From NCBI RefSeq assembly GCF_932526225.1, contig NC_064036.1, positions 16,328,953 to 16,392,952 on the forward strand: a stretch of DNA of 64,000 bases, given 5' to 3'. Below the pieces are notes generated by a model, which saw only the letters and a list, made by a program, of their open reading frames with translations, was not told the DNA's origin and did not search any database. This document shows, one piece after another, positions 58,154 through 64,000 of the stretch (position 1 is its first letter; each line of letters begins with the position of its first letter). Source of the stretch: Nematostella vectensis. Taxonomy: Eukaryota > Cnidaria > Anthozoa > Actiniaria > Edwardsiidae. A program made the translations under genes and the position numbers.

Positions 58154-58290
58154 AATCCTGCCCAGAGCCGTAGCAAGCCCCGTGAGATTGGGGGGGAGGG
58201 GGGGGGCAATACAAAAACATTAAGAAAATACTGTGGGGGGGGGGGGGCACAGCCACGCCCTTACTGGTCATTTCCTTATAATTTTTAAAA
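58154..58290. repeat. MITE fragment related to 39322-39463
   Basis: Begins CAGAGCCGTAGCAAGCCCC and contains GTGGGGGG...GCACAGCCACGCCCTTACTGGTCAT, matching the 39.3-kb element in part in reverse order. Long G-runs. Confidence 0.65.
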
Positions 58291-58419
58291 ATATTGCTTG
58301 CTATTGCTGCCAGGGAATTATTACTCGTAAGGTCTGTTACAGAAGCACCGAAAACCGGTCTGTACCGCCGTGGAAACAACCCCCATGAATCCAAAACACA
58401 GGGTAAACGGAAGTTCTTG

Positions 58420-58985
58420 CACATTTTTAACCCTTTCATTCCCGGGTACTTTTGAGCAAAATTGTAAGAAAAACAAACTAAAAGCAGAAACCCACCTATT
58501 TCAATTACAAGACTATCAGTTAAGTTAAGCTACCGCTGACCCAAGACGATATGCCTTGAAGTTTCCAACAATGCAGCCTGTTGCTTACAATAGTTTTGCT
58601 TGTAAGTTGCTTACAAATTACAGCATTTTCACATATGGAGAGTGCCATATGACATCATAAAGTCTATTTGGGCATAATATATTATGGATGTTTGCACGTT
58701 AAACTTGATTCAATGAGATAATTCCTTGTCTGGGCTTCACCAAGCGAGAAAGGAATTTTCTAGTGAATGGCCTCATACTGTCCAATGTCGGCCGTCTTTG
58801 CTACCCAACCTTATTCAAAAATTGTTTTCAGGCTTATTCTGGGTTCCTTGGACCTGGAAATGTTTTGTTTGGCTTTGGGGCAAAGAGACTTGTTATGATT
58901 GTGGGGGAGGAGATTGCCCGCCTCTCTGTCAAGGTGTTTCCAAGACTCCCATGATGCAGTGCAGGCATGCAATATAGCCTAAACA
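58420..58985 (+). repeat. Diverged copy of the TTAA element interior
   Basis: Shares GACATCATAAAGTCTATTTGGGCATAA-like and TGTTTTGTTTGGCTTTGGGG-like stretches with 36300-36760 in the same order. The TIRs are not preserved. Confidence 0.65.
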
Positions 58986-59065
58986 TGGGATAATAAATAA
59001 TATAATAAATTAGTATTTATATAGCGCTTTTGCAACCATGTTCTAAGCGCTTCACATTTAAAATC
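58985..59065 (-). repeat. L2/CR1-type LINE 3' tail, short copy
   Basis: On the - strand: GTGAAGCGCTTAGAACATGG ... AAAAGCGCTATATAAATACT then AT-rich, the conserved stem-like 3' tail of L2-group LINEs and related SINEs. Only the tail is present. Confidence 0.72.
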
Positions 59066-59130
59066 CTAATGTATTGGTATTCAGTCACTTCGTCAACAAA
59101 CCGTGTCGTCCACAACCATCTCGTCCACAA

Positions 59131-59263
<133 letters not shown>

Positions 59264-59496
59264 TCGGCATTTATATAGCGCCTCATCAATAATTGCCCAA
59301 GGCACTTTACAATTATATATTAATTAAATAAACATTACACAATTAAAAATTTAAAATCACCCTGAAAATACATTGTGTCTAATAGGAAATGTTACATTTA
59401 TAAAAATCGATATTATAATTAAAATATATATATATATGTGTGTGTATGTAATGTATAATTAACAGTGATATTAAAAAAAAATGAATTTTAAACTAA

Positions 59497-62400
59497 TTAT
59501 AAATTAAATGCTTCTTTAAAAAGGTTAGTCTTAAGGCATTGCTTGAAAGTATTGAGATTTTGTATTGTCCTTATGTGAAATGGCAACTCATTCCATAGTT
59601 TAGGAGCCGCAATCGAAAAAGCGCGGTCACCATAGGTCTTCAAATTGCCCCGTTTGACCTGAAGGTATTGTTGAGAAGCAGACCTTAGTGATCGGGAATG
59701 AGTTTTATACTTGCATAGATCTTTAATATATGGTGGAGCCATTTCATTGAGAGATTTAAAAACAGTCAGTAAAACTTTAAAAATTATCCGGTACTTTACT
59801 GGTAACCAGTGGAGATCTTGCAGGATAGGTGTTACATGCTCAGTCTTTTTTGTTAAGCTGATAATACGAGCAGCTGTGTTTTGAATAAGTTGTAATTTAT
59901 GAATTTGGTAGTCAGGTAATCCATAAAGGAGGGAATTGCAATAGTCTAGTTTTGAACTGATAAAGGCATGTATAAGTATTTCTGTGGAATTCTTGTCAAG
60001 GTACTTCCTAATTTTGCCAATATTTCTGAGGTGGAATCTTGTAGATTTACATACCGTTTTGAGATCATCTTCAAAAGAAAGATACTTATCAAGAATTACT
60101 CCCAGATTCCGTGCAGCGGAGGCAGGTTTGATGATTTCATCAACCACCTTTACATGTTCAAGACTTGGGGCAGGACAGAACTTGGAGGAAAAAAGAATAA
60201 GTTCTGATTTATCATGATTTACTTTCAGCCCATTATGCACCATCCAGGCATTGATCTCATGAACACAACATTCAACTTTAGTTTTAGCCATCAAAAGTTC
60301 ATCTTGTGAATTACCTCGAAAAGAAACATAAAGTTGTGAATCATCCGCATAAAGGTGGTATAGAATGCCATGTCGTGCTATGATCTGAGCAATGGGCGAA
60401 GTATAGGCAAGATAGAGTAGCGGGCCTAGGACAGAGCCCTGAGGAACACCTCGTTCCAGGCTACGCAAAGATGACTTGCAGTCCTCAACCCGTACATACA
60501 GTTTGCGGGATGTAAGGTATGAGCGGAACCAAGCGAGAACATTGCCAGTCAGGCCATAACTCAATGAGAGACGTGAAAGAAGAATGGAATGATCAACGGT
60601 ATCAAATGCCGCCGACAGGTCAAGCAGTAGCATCAATACCGAGTTGCCACCATCAATGGCACATAAGATGTCATTCTGCACCTTAATAAGAGCTGTCTCC
60701 GTGGAATGGAATTTCTTATAAGAAGATTGGAGGGAAACATCCAAATTATTGCTAACTATATGCTTTGTCAATTGTTCAGCGACAGCTTTTTCGATCACCT
60801 TAGAAACCATCGGTAGGTTAGAGACTGGACGAAAGTTAGGGTAAAGTAGGTGATTGGCATTGTGCTTTTTCAATGAAGGGTGAAGTTCAGCAACTTTCAT
60901 TGGGTCAGGCATTACACCTGATGAAAGCGAGGCATTAACAATCCTGTTTATTATAGGAAGGAGTGTACTAAAGCATCCCTTTAAGAGGGAGGCCGGCAAA
61001 GGATCAAGATTACAAGACTTCGATATAGGCTTGTGAGCTAGGATCTTAACATCATCTTCTGAAATTACATCAAATTCACTCATTTCCACTGTACACGTAT
61101 GGTCACAATAAGGGTTGGGGCCAACCATGGTTTGCTGTTCCATTAGATCTAGATGGATTTTAGATATTTTTTCATTAAAGAAATCAGCAAAGTTGTTGGC
61201 TAACACCTCACTAGAGGATGCAACTGGGTAATATTGAACTGACTTCTTCTCAAGAAGTTTGCTAATGGTTTTGAAAAGAACCTTTTGACCCAAAGAATGT
61301 TCCTGTATGATCGATGTGTAGTATGAGGTCTTTAGTGAATCAATAAAATTATTGACTACCCCACACTGGTAAGCATAATTAGCACGGTCAGTTGAAAGAC
61401 CAGTGGAAACCCATTTCCTCTCTAAGCGCCGTCTCTTTCTCTTTTCCTCAGAGACCTCGGGTGTATACCAGGCAGCTTTTAGGCGAATGGTAACAAGTTT
61501 CGCCTTTAGTGGGGCATGCTTGTCTAACAGTGCCTTTAGGGTGCTGTCATACTTTATAACCAGGTTATTAATATTCACTTGTTGGTTTTGAAAAAGTTCA
61601 GAGTTGAGAAGGTCTTCAGAAAGTTGGTCTATGTCAACCGATCGAAGCTTTCTGAAATTCACGACTTTCTTCGCAAACTGTGGTTTGCAAAGGTCAAGTT
61701 CACAGTGTATGGCATGATGGTCAGAAATCATCGGGTTCCGGACAGAAATCCCTTTGATGATGTCATCATCAGACCTAGTTATTACAAGGTCTAGGGTGTG
61801 GCCATCTTTATGCGTTATGCCTTTGACGTGCTGCTTTAGGTCAAATGCATCTAATATGTTGGAAAACTTTTTAGCATATCTGTCATTAGCATCATCCATG
61901 TGGAGATTGAAATCACCAATGAACAATAGTTGACCATTAGACTCAGCGAGAACCTGCTCCAGTAATCGAGAGAACTCATCAAAAAACAATGTGTATGTGG
62001 ATTCAGGTGGTCTGTAGACAACAAAAATCCTGAGCTGGACAGAATCACGAAGCCGCACATCCATGAACTCGAACGTGTTGAACTGTTCACAAATCCGGCT
62101 GTTGATTTCAAGACGATCTTTAAAGAGCAGTGCAACACCACCACCTCTTGCATTTAGCCTTGGTCTGTGAAGAAAACGGTATCCTGTAGGACAAAGGGTA
62201 CTCATTTCGACAGAATTGTAATCACCATTCTTAAACCACGTCTCCGTGATTGCCAATATATCTATGGCATTGTCCACCGTAAAGTCTTTTATTATTGGAG
62301 CTTTATTATTTGCTGATCTAACATTAAGGTGAGACAGACGCAGTCTGATCTTTTTGTTTATATTATCTTTGTTAGTATTGACAATAGGGATCGGGATTAA

Positions 62401-62901
62401 ATTACTTGATCTCACCGATTTTCGTTTAGATTGAGACTCCACCAGTTTATCATTTGCTGGATAGTTATTGACAAGAACAGGGATGGGTTGCCTTACATTG
62501 TTCATCATCGAAAAGTTATATGTTCGATGAAGGTGCTGAGGGTTGTTCATCTCTAGCTGCGACTGTTGAGTATCAATAACATTACGAGCGTTTCGTGTCC
62601 GAGTCCATGTAGAACTACGAACTTTACAGTGAGATGAAACAACTGCTGGAATGGGGCTGTTCTCAGGTCCTGGGTTCAGTTTGAAAACTAGGTCACCTTC
62701 AAGAGGGAGGTGAAAGGTGGCACTCGTGTTGTTGTAATACATACAAGGGCATTTCTGTCTTCTGATTCGTACTCTTGAACAGAAAATCGGTCGAGTGGAG
62801 CAATGCCCTATCCATCGTACCTCGGAGGAAACAGGCGCTTTCGAAGACGCCAGCACCAGCATGAGTGAAACATAGAGAACAAGTGCAAGGCTGCTCCTCA
62901 T
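59497..62901 (-). CDS. LINE polyprotein: APE-type endonuclease plus reverse transcriptase
   Basis: 1,134 codons from ATG at 62901 (GTG at 62910 extends the frame) to the stop at 59497. The N-terminus has a hydrophobic stretch (SLALVLYVSLMLVLASS) and, near residue 78, LNPGP, resembling the 2A peptides reported near the start of related LINEs. Endonuclease motifs: HLNVRSANNK, LAITETWF, GDFNLHMDD, SDHHAIHCEL. Reverse transcriptase motifs: FRPVSNLPMVSKVIEKAV, LLLDLSAAFDTVDH, GVPQGSVLGPLLY and the catalytic YADDSQLY. The C-terminus has LHWLPVKYRIIFKVL and KLWNELPFHIRT. No disruption is seen. No separate ORF1 is evident within the window. Confidence 0.95.
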   Translation of the reverse strand: MRSSLALVLYVSLMLVLASSKAPVSSEVRWIGHCSTRPIFCSRVRIRRQKCPCMYYNNTSATFHLPLEGDLVFKLNPGPENSPIPAVVSSHCKVRSSTWTRTRNARNVIDTQQSQLEMNNPQHLHRTYNFSMMNNVRQPIPVLVNNYPANDKLVESQSKRKSVRSSNLIPIPIVNTNKDNINKKIRLRLSHLNVRSANNKAPIIKDFTVDNAIDILAITETWFKNGDYNSVEMSTLCPTGYRFLHRPRLNARGGGVALLFKDRLEINSRICEQFNTFEFMDVRLRDSVQLRIFVVYRPPESTYTLFFDEFSRLLEQVLAESNGQLLFIGDFNLHMDDANDRYAKKFSNILDAFDLKQHVKGITHKDGHTLDLVITRSDDDIIKGISVRNPMISDHHAIHCELDLCKPQFAKKVVNFRKLRSVDIDQLSEDLLNSELFQNQQVNINNLVIKYDSTLKALLDKHAPLKAKLVTIRLKAAWYTPEVSEEKRKRRRLERKWVSTGLSTDRANYAYQCGVVNNFIDSLKTSYYTSIIQEHSLGQKVLFKTISKLLEKKSVQYYPVASSSEVLANNFADFFNEKISKIHLDLMEQQTMVGPNPYCDHTCTVEMSEFDVISEDDVKILAHKPISKSCNLDPLPASLLKGCFSTLLPIINRIVNASLSSGVMPDPMKVAELHPSLKKHNANHLLYPNFRPVSNLPMVSKVIEKAVAEQLTKHIVSNNLDVSLQSSYKKFHSTETALIKVQNDILCAIDGGNSVLMLLLDLSAAFDTVDHSILLSRLSLSYGLTGNVLAWFRSYLTSRKLYVRVEDCKSSLRSLERGVPQGSVLGPLLYLAYTSPIAQIIARHGILYHLYADDSQLYVSFRGNSQDELLMAKTKVECCVHEINAWMVHNGLKVNHDKSELILFSSKFCPAPSLEHVKVVDEIIKPASAARNLGVILDKYLSFEDDLKTVCKSTRFHLRNIGKIRKYLDKNSTEILIHAFISSKLDYCNSLLYGLPDYQIHKLQLIQNTAARIISLTKKTEHVTPILQDLHWLPVKYRIIFKVLLTVFKSLNEMAPPYIKDLCKYKTHSRSLRSASQQYLQVKRGNLKTYGDRAFSIAAPKLWNELPFHIRTIQNLNTFKQCLKTNLFKEAFNL

Positions 62902-63869
62902 CGTGCGCACCGGAAACCAGAAAGAAAAAAAAATTGTACTTGATGATGGAAATTGGGTGTTTCAAGAAAATAAGAAGTTTTGACTAAAATTACTTTCTTA
63001 TTATATACTTTGTTATTACTTATTAAAAACTAAAATATAAATAAGATTTTATAAAGTATGTCAAACTGGTTCATTTACTTTAGTTCAATTAGTTGTTTTT
63101 TATCCATTTAACGTTTGTAAACTTTTATACATTTAGTTTAACTTTATTTTGTACTTATGCACGTACTTTTGCAATTTTTAGCAATTAGCGCGCAGATGAA
63201 TCACAAAGTACAAATAAGTAATTTGTAAATGTACAAGACCTATACTTTGCACCGTGAAAATACAGTAAGTATTTGAAGAGGTCAAAGCAGTCCCGCGGGA
63301 ACACACAACGCACTTTCAGAAACAACAATGCCGTAGGAACGCAAACAAATATGCAAATATTGCTAAGTTGAAGTATACGGGTGACTGACCACTAGGGCGG
63401 TGAATTAATTAAGTTTAGTAAAAAGGCTGAATGAAAATAAAATTACACAGAAATTCAATCAGAAAATGGCAACGAGAAAGAATCAATCAAAAGAGTGTAG
63501 CCTCACAAGCATAGACTTTATCAAACAGGCTGCCTAGGCAGCTCACAAAGCGTTGTTGATCACCAGAGCGTACAAACAAGTCAAGAAGTATTTGGCGGGA
63601 AAATTAAATAGACGGGTATTAAAAGAAACTGACAAACTTAGGTAAAGCAATCAATTATGAGCGCACGTAAAAGTCCAGTAACGACTAGGAGTATAAATAA
63701 ATAAGAGCATCAAGAGCAAGAATGGTTGTGGTTTACCAGGAGTTCCAATATAGCTGTAGAAAATGTCGTCTGAGGCTTTGGTCTCTACAGTCTCTTCAAA
63801 ATCGTGTAAAAAATGCTTTCCAAATCAGTTACGTTAGTCGTAGCCACGACTTGGTCCAAAAAAAAAATT

Positions 63870-63935
63870 GGGTCAACTCGTCCACAAGTAGAGTCAACTC
63901 GTCCACAAAAATAGAGTCAACTCGTCCACACATAG
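63870..63935. repeat. Short tandem repeat, GTCAACTCGTCCACAA
   Basis: Three copies of a 22-24 bp unit. The same CTCGTCCACAA phrase occurs at the other side of the LINE near 59104-59131. Confidence 0.85.
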
Positions 63936-64000
63936 TTTTCACAAAAATATAGCCTCATAGCATAAGTGTTTCATATAAAAACGTCTAACCGTGAAAAAGA

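Overview
This is a eukaryotic, intron-rich, repeat-rich window, most likely from a marine invertebrate and probably an anthozoan cnidarian. I infer this from GT-AG introns of about 0.1-3 kb, L2/CR1-type LINEs whose 3' tails end in ATT microsatellites, many short inverted-repeat transposons, and a gene family known from sea urchins, cnidarians, choanoflagellates and fish. The species cannot be fixed from sequence alone.

Main gene. A single + strand gene fills the window from 1408 to 57623. I traced 39 coding exons whose phases match at every junction. They sum to 5,040 nt (1,679 codons plus stop), and the 5' end lies outside the window. The product is a chain of voltage-gated-like channel repeats, each S1-S6, pore, C-linker and cyclic-nucleotide-binding domain (cNBD). 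The window holds the cNBD of repeat I and all of repeats II, III and IV. The three visible pores read STGYGD, SVGYGD and TTGYGD, which are K+ filters. This is the layout of CNGK, the pseudotetrameric cGMP-gated K+ channel described from sea urchin sperm. Only the repeat III cNBD keeps the canonical phosphate-binding signature.

Genes inside its introns. The 20.4-kb intron inside the repeat II cNBD contains a 19.6-kb segment (12832-32456). Its ends are inverted 28-bp termini followed by inverted arrays of an 18-bp-type motif, and the 8-bp direct repeat GTTTCCCA flanks it on both sides. These are hallmarks of one giant DNA-transposon-like insertion. Inside are a 17-exon antisense gene of unknown function (28539 to 21683) and a 6-kb array of about 54 copies of a 112-bp repeat with a 13-unit higher-order period. 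A second nested antisense gene (45059 to 43782, two exons) encodes a small secreted, probably GPI-anchored Ly6/uPAR-domain protein.

Mobile DNA. A decayed Tc1/mariner-like element with roughly 290-bp inverted repeats lies at 1739-4396. A full-length, uninterrupted LINE with endonuclease and reverse transcriptase lies on the - strand at 59131-63870, just beyond the channel gene. There are also several LINE C-terminal fragments, a TTAA-flanked piggyBac-like element (36119-37163), hAT-like MITEs with 8-bp target duplications (14495-14811, 52298-52627, 39322-39463), short hairpin elements and many microsatellites. Apart from its exons the channel gene is almost entirely a landing ground for transposons.

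Layout: 1-6.2 kb, repeat I cNBD exons with the Tc1 element; 6.8-12.8 kb, repeat II transmembrane part; 12.8-32.5 kb, giant inserted element; 33.2-34.3 kb, rest of repeat II cNBD; 35.1-46.5 kb, repeat III with the nested Ly6 gene and a 22-bp minisatellite; 49.0-57.6 kb, repeat IV and stop; 57.6-64 kb, 3' flank, repeats and the LINE.
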